Shown here: in pieces, positions 17,181-26,077 of the stretch | How the letters are laid out: each line of letters begins with the position of its first letter | Position numbering within the stretch: the stretch's first letter is position 1 | Source of the DNA: Ornithinibacillus halophilus | GTDB lineage: Bacteria > Bacillota > Bacilli > Bacillales > Amphibacillaceae | Length of the DNA: 52,663 nt | Direction: 5' to 3' | Assembly: GCF_900129485.1 (NCBI RefSeq) | Contig: NZ_FQVW01000019.1 | Coordinates: 1 to 52,663 of the forward strand | Program-made: the position numbers and the translations under genes | Notes under the pieces: generated by a model | Databases searched by the model: none | What the model was told of the DNA's origin: nothing | What the model saw: the letters and a program-made list of their open reading frames with translations, nothing else

Positions 17181-17336
17181 TCAAACATCTCTTCCAGTAG
17201 CCCCGGGGTGTTTGTTGGAAGTTTTACGATTGTTCGTATTTGGATCTAGTTCCTTTCCACGTTCACCATGACCTAGATAATCAGTCTTTTCTTTCTTCTG
17301 GTATTTTACTAACTTGTCGAAGTCCTCATTTATCAC
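17181..17336 (-). CDS. Small hydrophilic protein, 51 residues
   Basis: A short polar protein (starting MINEDFDKLVKYQKKEK, ending NKHPGATGRDV), rich in Lys, Asp, Asn and Gly, with no membrane segment. Support is a strong AGGAGGG ribosome site eight bases before the GTG at 17336 and a position convergent on a terminator that can serve both strands. No family was recognised. It might be a spore-associated or stress small protein, which is a guess. The frame runs open further upstream, but nothing there looks like a start with a ribosome site. Confidence 0.55.
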   Translation of the reverse strand: MINEDFDKLVKYQKKEKTDYLGHGERGKELDPNTNNRKTSNKHPGATGRDV

Positions 17337-17462
17337 AGTTATCCCTCCTATACCGATTACAATACCCAATTGAAAAATCTTCGATGCACCCATTATTTTC
17401 CGAATTAAATTGATCGATTGTTGGGGAATGTAAAGGTGAAGTGTGTAAGTAGGAGGATTATT

Positions 17463-18797
17463 ATGGGGCAAACGAAAAATGAAGAGAAAAATATGAAATG
17501 GTGGCAACTATCTTTATTTGGTGTAGGCTGTACGATTGGTACAGGTTTTTTCTTAGGGTCCAGTATCGGGATTCAACTCGGTGGTCCATCCATAATACTA
17601 GCACTAGTTATTGCTGGGATTGCTACATACATCGTGTTTGATGCTTTAGCAAAACTGACTGCAGACCATCCAGAAGAAGGAGCATTTCGAACATATGCAA
17701 AAGAGGCGTACGGTCGGTGGGCCGGATTTGGAATTGGATGGATTTATTGGAGCGTTGAGATACTTATTATGGGGAGCCAATTGACAGCCTTGGCTATATT
17801 TACGAGGTTCTGGTTCCCTAATATCCCGTTGTGGATGTTAGCAGGTGCGTATGCAATTATAGGTTTATTCGTTTTATTAATTGGATCAAAAGGTTTAAGT
17901 AAAGTTGAAAATGTACTAGCAATCATGAAACTAGCAGCACTTGTTATGTTTATTGGACTTGCTGGTGCTTTTGTTTTTGGAATAATTGATGGGGCAGAGG
18001 AATTAAATATCCCAAAGTCGGTTGGTGAGTTTTTCCCAACTGGATTTGTTGGATTCTGGTCTGCACTGATTTTTGCCTTTTATGCTTTTGGTGGGATTGA
18101 AGTAATGGGATTAATGGCTGTTCAATTAAAGAATCCTAAAGAAGCGCCCAAAGCTGGTCGTGTCATGATTTTATCACTTGTCGTTATTTATGTTTTAGCC
18201 CTTGGCCTAGCACTAATTCTAGTTCCGTGGGGTGATTTTCCAGCTGAAGAGAGTCCTTTCATCATTTCTATCGAGGGGTTTAAGTTACCATATGTTACTC
18301 ATATTCTAAATGGAGCAATGATTATTGCTGGTTTTTCAACGATGGTTGGGTCTTTTTATGGTGTAACTACAATCCTAGTTTCTCTAGCTCAAGATGGGGA
18401 TGCCCCTCGTTTCTTTGCAAAAGAAGGGAGGCTGGCAATCCCGATTCCAGCCCTTGTCATTTTAATTATTGGTTTAATTGGTTCGATCGTTATGGCACTT
18501 GTATTGCCTGACAAAATTTACACTTACATTACTACCGGTGCGGGACTAATGCTTTTATACAATTGGCTGTTTATTATCCTTAGCGCAAGGAAACTATTAA
18601 AACCTAAATTTAGTATGCAAATCATGTATTTTACAGGAATTGGTCTTTTGCTTGCAGGTATTAGTGGTACATTACTCGATCAAACGAATCGACCTGGATT
18701 CTTTATAAGTATTGGGATATTAGCGTTAATTGCAATTGTCGTTTTCTTTATGAATAAAAAATGGAAAAAAGAAGCTAATACTCAATCATCAACATAA
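17463..18797 (+). CDS. APC family amino acid permease
   Basis: A 444-residue, 12-helix amino acid-polyamine-organocation transporter. The first helix has the substrate-binding GCTIGTGFFLGSS signature, and helix 6 has the FAFYAFGGIEVMGLMA motif with GGIE. It probably imports an amino acid by proton symport; the specificity is not readable. GTAGGAGGA precedes ATG 17463. Upstream in-frame codons from 17418 lack a ribosome site. The last 23 nt overlap the 3' end of the convergent LysE gene. Confidence 0.92.
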   Translation: MGQTKNEEKNMKWWQLSLFGVGCTIGTGFFLGSSIGIQLGGPSIILALVIAGIATYIVFDALAKLTADHPEEGAFRTYAKEAYGRWAGFGIGWIYWSVEILIMGSQLTALAIFTRFWFPNIPLWMLAGAYAIIGLFVLLIGSKGLSKVENVLAIMKLAALVMFIGLAGAFVFGIIDGAEELNIPKSVGEFFPTGFVGFWSALIFAFYAFGGIEVMGLMAVQLKNPKEAPKAGRVMILSLVVIYVLALGLALILVPWGDFPAEESPFIISIEGFKLPYVTHILNGAMIIAGFSTMVGSFYGVTTILVSLAQDGDAPRFFAKEGRLAIPIPALVILIIGLIGSIVMALVLPDKIYTYITTGAGLMLLYNWLFIILSARKLLKPKFSMQIMYFTGIGLLLAGISGTLLDQTNRPGFFISIGILALIAIVVFFMNKKWKKEANTQSST

Positions 18798-19404
18798 TGC
18801 CTTGTGTACTAAAATAAATGCCAAATCCAATCAAAGCAAGTCCCGAGAAAATGGTAATGGCTCGCAGTAATTTAATGTTAAGTACTTTTCGAAAACTACT
18901 TGATAAAGCTGCCATAAACACATCCCAGGTTAGTAACCCAATAAAAATGGCGATGCTGTATAGCAATAATGCTTCATATCCATAGGTGCTAGCAGTATTT
19001 GCTAAAACGGATCCGTAAATACCAAGCCAAAATAAAATGGTTAGAGGATTCGTGATGGACATAATAAAGCCAGCAAAAAAGGATTTGTGTAGTGGCTCAG
19101 ACAACCGATTTTGATTCGTAGTTAACTTTTTTGAACTGACCATGCTTTCTATCCCTGTATAAATAAGTACAAACCCACCAAATAGCCATAAAAATGTCTT
19201 TATAAATGGAGTGTCAATTACATGAACTACTCCTAAATACACAATTAACATATAAATAGCATCGGCAGTAATTGCACCAAGACCAACAAACCAAGCAGGG
19301 AAGAACCCTCCCTTAATTCCACGATCGAGTTGTGCCGCATTAACAGGGCCAATTGGAGCCGCTAGAGATAATCCTAAAAATATGTAGCTGAGAAAAACGC
19401 TCAA
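18775..19404 (-). CDS. LysE family exporter
   Basis: About 209 residues with six transmembrane helices, matching the LysE/RhtB translocators that export amino acids. The N-terminal SLAAPIGPVNAAQLDRGIKGGF is the family signature, and MSITNPLTILFWLG the second repeat signature. GAGGAG fits the TTG at 19404; a GTG at 19413 directly abuts the ribosome site. It lies tail to tail with the amino acid permease and overlaps it, so import and export of an amino acid may be coupled here, which is inference. Confidence 0.9.
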   Translation of the reverse strand: MSVFLSYIFLGLSLAAPIGPVNAAQLDRGIKGGFFPAWFVGLGAITADAIYMLIVYLGVVHVIDTPFIKTFLWLFGGFVLIYTGIESMVSSKKLTTNQNRLSEPLHKSFFAGFIMSITNPLTILFWLGIYGSVLANTASTYGYEALLLYSIAIFIGLLTWDVFMAALSSSFRKVLNIKLLRAITIFSGLALIGFGIYFSTQGIMLMIEY

Positions 19405-19469
19405 GTCATACACTCCTCTTTGAAATAGCTTGTCTACCTATATCTATTCAAAAAGGAGTACTTGTACAA

Positions 19470-19943
19470 CTATTTTTTCTTAATCATTGTTATAAAGGTT
19501 GCACGACTATTTGAAAACTCATGTACTTGTACAAAGTTAAATTTTTCGTATAAATGAATGGCTCTCTTATTAAAACTGGCTACGGTTAATCGAATCACGG
19601 ACTTTGGAAATTCCTCTTCAATACATTGGAGAATATTTGCGAAGAAAAGATGTCCATTCCCCTGACCTGTTCGTTCAGGTTTCATACCAATTCCGATATC
19701 TAAACAGTTATCTTTATAGATTTCTTTATGGTTTTTGGAATGTACTTGTGCTGATGAACCAAAACAAAAGAAACCAATCAGCTCTCTTGTTGGACTATGT
19801 ACGGTACGATAGGAGCCATTTTGTAATTCTAATAGTGCGTCTCCTGAGAGTACATTATTATAAAAATCATACGGTTTCTCATATTTCCAAGTAAGAATTT
19901 CTATAGCATGCTTTTGAGTCATTTTTTTTATGATATAACTCAT
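19470..19943 (-). CDS. GNAT family N-acetyltransferase
   Basis: A 157-residue GNAT protein. Motif A reads DIGIGMKPERTGQGNGHLFF, and the following RLTVASFNKRAIHLYEKFNFVQVHEF is the standard helix and strand that close the acetyl-CoA site. The substrate is unknown. ATG 19943 is preceded by a moderate GAGTGA site. The N-terminus (MTQKHAIEILTWKYEKPYDFY) is typical of small Bacillaceae GNATs. Confidence 0.87.
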   Translation of the reverse strand: MSYIIKKMTQKHAIEILTWKYEKPYDFYNNVLSGDALLELQNGSYRTVHSPTRELIGFFCFGSSAQVHSKNHKEIYKDNCLDIGIGMKPERTGQGNGHLFFANILQCIEEEFPKSVIRLTVASFNKRAIHLYEKFNFVQVHEFSNSRATFITMIKKK

Positions 19944-19970
19944 TTTGTATAATCACTCTCTTTTCCGTAA

Positions 19971-20105
19971 AAAACCACTGATGAAGTTTTCCTTTATATT
20001 GAGTTATTCTATGAAGATAATGAAAATTCCTTTAATACAATTCAATTGTTTGGAGAAGGATTCAATGGACCCTTTGTCGAAAATAATATAGGAAGAATCG
20101 ATTAA
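19971..20105 (+). pseudogene. Possible 3' gene remnant
   Basis: An open frame of about 44 codons with no usable start, beginning right after an in-frame stop at 19968-19970 and ending TAA at 20103-20105. The peptide looks like real protein (DEVFLYIELFYEDNENSF, then LFGEGFNGPFVENNIGRID) with amphipathic, acidic character. It may be the C-terminal end of a decayed gene left between the GNAT and PanE-like genes. No family was recognised, and chance coding cannot be excluded. Confidence 0.35.
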
Positions 20106-20120
20106 AGGGGATGGATAATA

Positions 20121-21053
20121 ATGAATATAACCGTATTAGGTGCCGGTGCAGTTGGAGGTTATTTTGGTTCGCGATTAGCTGATGCAGGTGCGAATGTGAC
20201 ATTTCTAGTTCGGGAAAAACGAAAGGAAAAATTAGAAAGTACTGGATTAAGGATAAAAAGTGTTAAAGGAGACACTTACTTTAGACAGCCTAATATAGCA
20301 ACAGACCCCTCAGAAATAACAGAATGTGATCTTGTCCTTTTATCTGTAAAAGGGTACCACTTAGAAAATTCCTATCCAATGATTGAACCACTAGTGAATA
20401 GAGGAGCAAAAATCCTACCATTACTTAATGGCGTAGAACATTATGAGATTCTGGAAGAAAAGTTTGGTAAAGAAGCCGTCATTGGTGGACTATGTTTTAT
20501 TATAACCACTCTAGATCAAGATGGAAACATAGTTCATACGAGTAATCAACATAATATAACTTTTGGTATGTTGGATGATAGCCATCGTTCTACCTGTAAT
20601 CAATTGGAATCCGTACTTAAAAATGCAAACGTCGAATACACCTATTCTGATGAAATCCAGGAAGCAATTTGGAATAAGTATGCCTTTATTACGGCTTATT
20701 CTGGTATTACAACAGCAAGTCGATTAGAAATAGGTCCGATTCGTACCCAAAAAGAAACATTAGAATTATACAAGGATGCTGCAGCTGAAATGAAACAATT
20801 AGCTTCTGCGCATGGTGTAGATTTAGGTGAGAAATTTATCGATATAATAGAAGAAAGAGCATTTCAATTTCCGGAAAATGGGACATCATCCATGCATCAA
20901 GATTTCCGCAAAGGGTTGCCATTAGAGTTAGATAGTTTACAAGGCGGAGCTTTGCGTATGGCGAAATCAAAAGGAATGCAACTACCAATCATAGAAACTA
21001 TTTATAGACTTTTAAAGCCATATGAACAAGGTAATATGGGAAAAGTATTATAG
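20121..21053 (+). CDS. 2-dehydropantoate 2-reductase family protein
   Basis: A 310-residue NADPH-dependent reductase of the PanE/ApbA family. The N-terminal ITVLGAGAVGGYFGSRLADAG is the dinucleotide-binding loop. VLLSVKGYHLE carries the conserved Lys region, LNGVEHYEIL the substrate loop, and IWNKYAFITAYSGITTASR the C-terminal helix with its Lys. The family makes pantoate for coenzyme A, but many Bacilli carry several paralogues with other ketoacid substrates. No pan genes are adjacent, so the pathway is uncertain. AAAGGGGATGG precedes the ATG. Confidence 0.88.
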   Translation: MNITVLGAGAVGGYFGSRLADAGANVTFLVREKRKEKLESTGLRIKSVKGDTYFRQPNIATDPSEITECDLVLLSVKGYHLENSYPMIEPLVNRGAKILPLLNGVEHYEILEEKFGKEAVIGGLCFIITTLDQDGNIVHTSNQHNITFGMLDDSHRSTCNQLESVLKNANVEYTYSDEIQEAIWNKYAFITAYSGITTASRLEIGPIRTQKETLELYKDAAAEMKQLASAHGVDLGEKFIDIIEERAFQFPENGTSSMHQDFRKGLPLELDSLQGGALRMAKSKGMQLPIIETIYRLLKPYEQGNMGKVL

Positions 21054-21078
21054 ATGTTTTAATAAATAAAACCCCAAC

Positions 21079-21211
21079 TTTGAATTCTATTAACTGAAAG
21101 CGACAACAGTTGACGGTGATTACCAAACTAGCGAAGTGTATTTTCCGGAGCGATCGAGTACACGCCACCAATAAACTTTTTTATGCAATTTAAAAAACTA
21201 TAGAATCCAAA
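21079..21211. repeat. Inverted-repeat element in 318-nt gap
   Basis: The gap 21054-21371 has no gene. It contains a unit bounded by TTTGAATTCTAT (21079-21090) and ATAGAATCCAAA (21200-21211), inverted copies matching at 11 of 12 positions. Inside is a more GC-rich core with GTGTA (21136-21140) facing TACAC (21159-21163). It looks like a small palindromic, possibly once mobile, element. Nothing notable was seen in the rest of the gap. Confidence 0.4.
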
Positions 21212-21377
21212 CACTCAAAACATATTTTTCTAGAACCTTGTCTTTAGAGTGATTATTAATAGTTGTTTGCTAGGCTCTTTAAGTGTATAACCTCTAATAA
21301 ACTCAATTAATTACAATCTACCAATCCAACATGTATAATTGGTGTAACTTACGAACCTTTTAGTTAGGAGGGTGATG

Positions 21378-21917
21378 ATGAAAAAAGTAATAAAAATCAT
21401 TATGTATATTACAATTACGATTCTATTAGGGTTCGGTGGATGGAAAGCATATGATTGGGTGACTGGTGAACTTGAAAAAGAGGAACAATTACTAAATGAA
21501 GAAAAACAACTAGAAGAAGAAGCAAAAGGAAAAATTGAGGAAGAAGATTTAGAGAAATTTGAAACAAAGGGTTTAAATCCCTTTGGGCAACAAAAGGCCA
21601 TGAATGAAATGACTGACCGGTATTATCAAGATTATATTCACGGGATGTCTCATCAAAAGGTAAGAGCGAGCGAAAAATGGGGATTCTATGAAATACATCC
21701 TGATCGGATACAATGGCTCTTGGATGGATTAGAAGAAGTGGATCTGAATCATGAGGATATTTATCGGGAAATTTTAGAGAAATGGGCCGCTAGTGATTTT
21801 TCAACCATTGACGATGATCATAATGCCATTTGGGACTTACAAGGTGGCACCATTGGGAAAGCTACAGGTATATTAAGTCCTGAAGAGGAAGAAGCCTATA
21901 TTAACAAAAATAAATAG
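21378..21917 (+). CDS. DUF6241-like membrane-anchored protein
   Basis: About 179 residues: a short basic N-terminus, one transmembrane helix (about 6-24), a strongly charged Glu/Lys coiled-coil stretch (to about residue 55), then a globular domain with MTDRYYQDYIHGMSHQKV and the ending GKATGILSPEEEEAYI. The layout resembles DUF6241 proteins of Bacillaceae, which have no known function. TTAGGAGGG sets the ATG at 21378. It is followed after 15 nt by an aldo-keto reductase gene. Confidence 0.65.
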   Translation: MKKVIKIIMYITITILLGFGGWKAYDWVTGELEKEEQLLNEEKQLEEEAKGKIEEEDLEKFETKGLNPFGQQKAMNEMTDRYYQDYIHGMSHQKVRASEKWGFYEIHPDRIQWLLDGLEEVDLNHEDIYREILEKWAASDFSTIDDDHNAIWDLQGGTIGKATGILSPEEEEAYINKNK

Positions 21918-21932
21918 CAAGGAGTTACAACA

Positions 21933-22850
21933 GTGAAAAATATCAGACTAGGTAATAGTGATTTGCATGTATCCAATTTATCACTAGGTTGTATGCGTAT
22001 GGCAAACCTAAACGAATCTCAAGCATCGGACGTGATTAACCATTCACTTGAATTAGGAATCAATTTCTTCGATCATGCGGATATCTATGGTGGAGGTAAA
22101 TCTGAGGAGATATTTGCAAATGCTATAGAGATGAACCCGGCCATCCGTGAAAAAATGTTTTTACAAACAAAAACTGGAATAAGAAAAGGATTCTTCGATT
22201 TCTCCAAAGAACACATTGTAGGATCTGTTGAACAGAGTTTAAAACGATTGAAAACCGACTATGTAGACGTGTTGTTATTACATAGACCAGATACCCTTGT
22301 CGAACCTGAAGAAGTGGCAGAAGCTTTTAATGAACTGGAACAAAGTGGAAAAGTGCGTTATTTTGGGGTGAGTAATCATAATCCACTCCAAATTGAACTG
22401 CTCAAGAAATATGTGGAACAAGATTTAATTATCAATCAGTTGCAGTTTAGTATGATGCATACAGGGATGATTGATGCGGGGTTACAAGTAAACACGAAGC
22501 ATGAAAATAGCCTAAATCGAGATGGAAGCGTTCTGGATTATAGCCGTTTAAACGATATGACGATTCAAGCATGGTCTCCGTTCCAATATGGTTTCTTTGA
22601 AGGTGTTTTTGTCGATAATGACAAGTTTCCAGAGTTAAATGAAAAACTACAGGAAATTGCTGATAAGTATCAAGTAACGAAATCCGCAATAGCCATTGCA
22701 TGGGTTTTGAGACATCCAGCTAAAATTCAACCGGTTCTAGGTACGATGAATATAGAGAGATTAACTCAAATTGCAAAAGCGTCGGATATTGTTCTAACAA
22801 GAGAAGAATGGTATGAACTTTATCGTTCAGCTGGAAATGAGTTACCTTAA
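21933..22850 (+). CDS. Aldo/keto reductase
   Basis: A 305-residue TIM-barrel NADPH-dependent oxidoreductase of the YdhF-like branch. The catalytic tetrad is visible: Asp and Tyr in FFDHADIYGGGKSE, Lys in LQTKTGIRKG, His in VLLLHRPD. The cofactor part has GVSNHNP and, near the C-terminus, PVLGTMNIERLTQ. The substrate is probably a small carbonyl compound. The start is GTG at 21933 behind AAGGAGTT. Confidence 0.92.
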   Translation: MKNIRLGNSDLHVSNLSLGCMRMANLNESQASDVINHSLELGINFFDHADIYGGGKSEEIFANAIEMNPAIREKMFLQTKTGIRKGFFDFSKEHIVGSVEQSLKRLKTDYVDVLLLHRPDTLVEPEEVAEAFNELEQSGKVRYFGVSNHNPLQIELLKKYVEQDLIINQLQFSMMHTGMIDAGLQVNTKHENSLNRDGSVLDYSRLNDMTIQAWSPFQYGFFEGVFVDNDKFPELNEKLQEIADKYQVTKSAIAIAWVLRHPAKIQPVLGTMNIERLTQIAKASDIVLTREEWYELYRSAGNELP

Positions 22851-22853
22851 TAA

Positions 22854-22903
22854 AATATACTTCAATCAATTATATTACTAGTTGATTGAAGTATATTCCT
22901 TTT
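22854..22903 (+). terminator. Terminator hairpin shared by convergent genes
   Basis: AATATACTTCAATCAA (22854-22869) pairs perfectly with TTGATTGAAGTATATT (22882-22897), followed by a T-rich tract. The right arm overlaps the last codons of the minus-strand lipoprotein gene. Confidence 0.8.
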
Positions 22904-23384
22904 CAACTCCAACATTAAATGTAATCTCCAATTCAATGTTGATAGCGTCCTCTGGTATGTGGAAAGCCTCGATTACTGTTTTTACTACATCCTCATTAGG
23001 TGTTTCCTCTGTAAAATTAAACCCCGAAAATTTATCATCTAATTCCTCAAACGCACCAAAACTGTATAGATTAATATCTTGATTTTTGTCTTTATATATA
23101 GCGTCTATTCGCTCTCCATCAAATTCATACTCAATATTAATTGCATGTTCTGTGCCATTATAATCTGCCTGAAGAGAGAATGCCTTAAAACGGTATGCAG
23201 CAGCTTTAACAGCAGGATTATTAGGCTTAAGGTCTTCATTGTTATTACTATTATTCTCTATTTTAGTTTCCGCTCGTTTGGGATCAGTTGTAGGGTCAAA
23301 CTCTACTTGTTGATTGTTTAAACCACAGGCAGGCAACCATGTGAATAATATTATCATCATTGTTGAAAGTAATAAGTTCCTCAA
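22878..23384 (-). CDS. YusW-like lipoprotein
   Basis: About 168 residues. A lipoprotein signal ends in LPAC, followed by a polar Asn/Glu/Lys linker. The mature domain has AAYRFKAFSLQADY, INIEYEFDGERIDAIYKD and FHIPEDAINIELEITF, a pattern like the YusW family (PF14039) of Bacillus lipoproteins. Function is unknown. TTAGGAG lies eight bases before the TTG at 23384. The frame is open to 23438, but that extension has no ribosome site and would bury the signal peptide. Confidence 0.7.
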   Translation of the reverse strand: MRNLLLSTMMIILFTWLPACGLNNQQVEFDPTTDPKRAETKIENNSNNNEDLKPNNPAVKAAAYRFKAFSLQADYNGTEHAINIEYEFDGERIDAIYKDKNQDINLYSFGAFEELDDKFSGFNFTEETPNEDVVKTVIEAFHIPEDAINIELEITFNVGVEKEYTSIN

Positions 23385-23531
23385 GTTGATCGCTCCTAAG
23401 ATGACTTTACTGTTACTATTCCCAATCTGAGTTATCAATAAACCGGGAGTAAATGTGGATTAGGCAACCTTTTTGTGAATACGTTCTCCTTTCGATATAA
23501 TCAGTACAGACGAAAATGAAGGAGAGGAACT

Positions 23532-24746
23532 ATGGTTTATTCATTAATTCAACCGGATGATATTTGGATACTGTGGGCCTTTTTAGCTGGATGGGCAGGA
23601 ATCAGTATCTATTTAGAACAAAAATATGATTGGGCATCCAAAGTTTCTGGAGCAATCATCGCTTTAGTCGGAGCCATGCTATTAGCTAATTTTAATGTGA
23701 TTCCGACCGACTCACCTGTGTATGATACCGTTTGGAGTTACGTAGTTCCACTAGCGATACCGCTGTTATTATTCCAATCCAATATATTAAAAATTTGGAA
23801 TGAAAGTGGTCGTTTATTAATTATGTTCCTATTTAGCGCCATTGGTACGGTTGTTGGTGCAATTGTAGGATTCTTCTTTTTGAAAGACTTAATACCGGGA
23901 CTCGATAAAATAACCGCAATGATGACTGGGTCTTATATTGGTGGAAGTGTAAATTTAGCTGCATTATCAGCGAGATTTGAAACTCCTAGCGAAATGATAT
24001 CTTCCGCTGTTGTTGCAGATAATTTAATGATGGCTTTATACTTTTTAGTATTAATGGTAATCCCAACACTCACATTTTTTAGAAGAAAGTTTAAAACTCC
24101 ACATGTCGAAGAAGTTGAGAAAAACAATAATGATGGGAATGAGAATTTAGCTGCAAGTTACTGGAAAGGGAAAGAAATTTCATTACAAGATATTGGTCTA
24201 GCAGTAGGAACAGCATTTGCATTAGTTGCTGTATCATTTACTTTGGCCGAGTTTTTTGCAAACTTAATCCCAACTGGGGAAAATATCTTCTTTAATATTC
24301 TACATGGTATTTTAGGTGACAATTATTTAATGCTCACTACTATTACTTTACTAGCAGTCACCATCTTTTCTAGTTATTTTGAGAAAATTAACGGAGCCCA
24401 AGAGATTGGTACGTATTTAATATACATATTTTTTGTCGTAATTGGTGTACCAGCATCGCTTCCAATTATTCTTCAAAATGCACCATTATTATTAGTGCTC
24501 GTATTTATTATGGTTGTAATTAACATGGTTGTATCTTTTGTGTTAGGAAAGCTATTTAAATTTAATTTAGAAGAAGTTATTTTAGCGAGTAATGCCAATA
24601 TTGGTGGTCCTACAACTGCAGCGGCTATGGCAATTTCACAAGGGTGGAGCAAGCTAGTAGCTCCTATTTTAATCGTTGGGACACTCGGATATATTATCGG
24701 AAATTATATTGGAGCAGCCTTGGGTTATTGGTTTGGTACGTTTTAA
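23532..24746 (+). CDS. DUF819 family membrane protein
   Basis: A 404-residue integral membrane protein with about 11-12 helices in two similar halves. Conserved segments are MTGSYIGGSVNLAALSARFETP in the first half and ASNANIGGPTTAAAMAISQGW in the second, the paired signatures of DUF819 (YjcL) proteins. These resemble gluconate/citrate-type permeases, but no substrate is known. GAAGGAGAGG precedes the ATG. It is monocistronic in appearance. Confidence 0.9.
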   Translation: MVYSLIQPDDIWILWAFLAGWAGISIYLEQKYDWASKVSGAIIALVGAMLLANFNVIPTDSPVYDTVWSYVVPLAIPLLLFQSNILKIWNESGRLLIMFLFSAIGTVVGAIVGFFFLKDLIPGLDKITAMMTGSYIGGSVNLAALSARFETPSEMISSAVVADNLMMALYFLVLMVIPTLTFFRRKFKTPHVEEVEKNNNDGNENLAASYWKGKEISLQDIGLAVGTAFALVAVSFTLAEFFANLIPTGENIFFNILHGILGDNYLMLTTITLLAVTIFSSYFEKINGAQEIGTYLIYIFFVVIGVPASLPIILQNAPLLLVLVFIMVVINMVVSFVLGKLFKFNLEEVILASNANIGGPTTAAAMAISQGWSKLVAPILIVGTLGYIIGNYIGAALGYWFGTF

Positions 24747-24829
24747 TATAGTTAGTTGTCTGCTTTTTCTATTATTTAAAGCTATTTTTTGATAATATAG
24801 AAAACAAAATATAGTGATGGAGGAAGAAA

Positions 24830-25162
24830 ATGGCGACTATTGATGATTTTATGAAGCTAGATTTGCGAATTGGAACGGTAGTAGAGGCTGAACCTTTTCC
24901 GGAAGCACGTAAACCAGCAATCAAACTTAAAGTTGACTTTGGTAGGGAACTAGGAATTAAACAATCATCTGCACAAATAACCAAACGCTATAACCCTGAA
25001 GATTTAATTGGAAGGCAAGTTGTAGGTGTGGTGAACTTTCCACCAATGCGAGTTGCAGGCTTTAAATCAGAGGTGTTAGTGATTGGTGGAGTACCAAGTG
25101 ATGGAGATGTCGTTTTATTAAGGCCTGATGAAGAAGTAGAAAATGGTACAAAAATATCCTAA
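24830..25162 (+). CDS. csaA: CsaA, tRNA-binding-domain chaperone
   Basis: A 110-residue dimeric OB-fold protein of the Trbp111/CsaA group. FMKLDLRIGTVVEAEPFPEARKPA and FPPMRVAGFKSEVLVIG are the family signatures. In Bacillus subtilis CsaA binds peptides and SecA-related export clients and acts as a chaperone; the fold is the same as the C-terminal tRNA-binding domain of long MetRSs. The MetRS at 5168 lacks that domain. GGAGGAAG precedes the ATG. Confidence 0.93.
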   Translation: MATIDDFMKLDLRIGTVVEAEPFPEARKPAIKLKVDFGRELGIKQSSAQITKRYNPEDLIGRQVVGVVNFPPMRVAGFKSEVLVIGGVPSDGDVVLLRPDEEVENGTKIS

Positions 25163-25164
25163 TA

Positions 25165-25198
25165 AGGAGACAGTCAATAGGCTGTCTCCTATTTTTTA
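25165..25198 (+). terminator. Intrinsic terminator after csaA
   Basis: AGGAGACAG (25165-25173) pairs with CTGTCTCCT (25182-25190), followed by a T run. Confidence 0.92.
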
Positions 25199-25293
25199 CA
25201 TTAAATTTTTAACCAACTTATAGTTATATTTACTCGTTGATTCGTCAAAGTTATAGAGGCGAATTGTTCATATAGTAATTCATAAAACCAAAC

Positions 25294-25322
25294 TTTCGAA
25301 ATTATGCTAAAGATTGTATAAT
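25294..25322 (+). promoter_or_regulatory. Candidate sigma-A promoter of CBS gene
   Basis: TTTCGA (25294-25299) and TATAAT (25317-25322) are separated by 17 bases, 51 nt before the ATG of the HEPN-like/CBS gene. Confidence 0.45.
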
Positions 25323-25373
25323 TAATTTAATAATCTACGAGGTAAAGATATAAACTTAAGGGAGAAACAAAAA

Positions 25374-26063
25374 ATGGAAAGAAATTCTGAACGCTTTTTA
25401 ACTGCTTTTAATCGAATCGAAAAAGCATTGAGACAAGAGATGCGCAATAGCAAAGGTATCGGTTTTTCAAAAGCCGTTAAGATTATGTCAAAACATAATC
25501 TTAACTTAAATCGGTATGCAGAAGATCTGCTTGAGTATGCTGAACTTCGAAATGCAATTGTTCATAATAGGATCGATACTGACTTTGCGATTGCAGAACC
25601 ACATAACTCCATTGTCGAGCAAATTGAAAAAATAGAAAAGTCGATCACACAACCACAACAAGTAGTACCTGTATTTGAACGCAAAGTAATATCGTTTCAA
25701 GAGGATGATTCCTTAGAAAAAGTACTCGATACGATAGAACAAAGAGGATTTTCTAAATTCCCTATTTATCATGATAATGAATTTAGAGGACTAATCTCAG
25801 AAAGCGGAATAACAAAATGGTTAGCTTCTAGTAAGTTTAAAAGTGGAATTGATACGAAAATAAAAGATATCCTTCCTTTTCAAAAGGACGGTAATTATCA
25901 ATTTATTAATAATGATACGCCAGTGATTGAGGCGGTTGAAATTTTTAAAGCGCAAATTGAGAAGGGAAACCGTGTTGATGCTCTGCTCATTACGAAATAC
26001 GGTTCTTCAAAAGAGCCATTACTCGGAATTATTACATCATGGGATATAATAGCCGTTGAATAG
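25374..26063 (+). CDS. HEPN-like domain plus CBS pair protein
   Basis: A 229-residue soluble protein. Residues 1-90 are all-helical and contain ELRNAIVHNR (R59 to H64), which matches the Rx4-6H motif of HEPN RNase-like domains. Residues about 97-229 form two CBS units (VISFQEDDSLEKVLDTI...GLISESGITKWL and INNDTPVIEAVEIF...LGIITSWDII), which usually bind adenine nucleotides. The domain order suggests a nucleotide-sensing HEPN protein; nuclease activity is inference. GGGAG precedes the ATG. The next gene starts 14 nt after its stop. Confidence 0.7.
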   Translation: MERNSERFLTAFNRIEKALRQEMRNSKGIGFSKAVKIMSKHNLNLNRYAEDLLEYAELRNAIVHNRIDTDFAIAEPHNSIVEQIEKIEKSITQPQQVVPVFERKVISFQEDDSLEKVLDTIEQRGFSKFPIYHDNEFRGLISESGITKWLASSKFKSGIDTKIKDILPFQKDGNYQFINNDTPVIEAVEIFKAQIEKGNRVDALLITKYGSSKEPLLGIITSWDIIAVE

Positions 26064-26077
26064 AGAGGAATAGAAAA

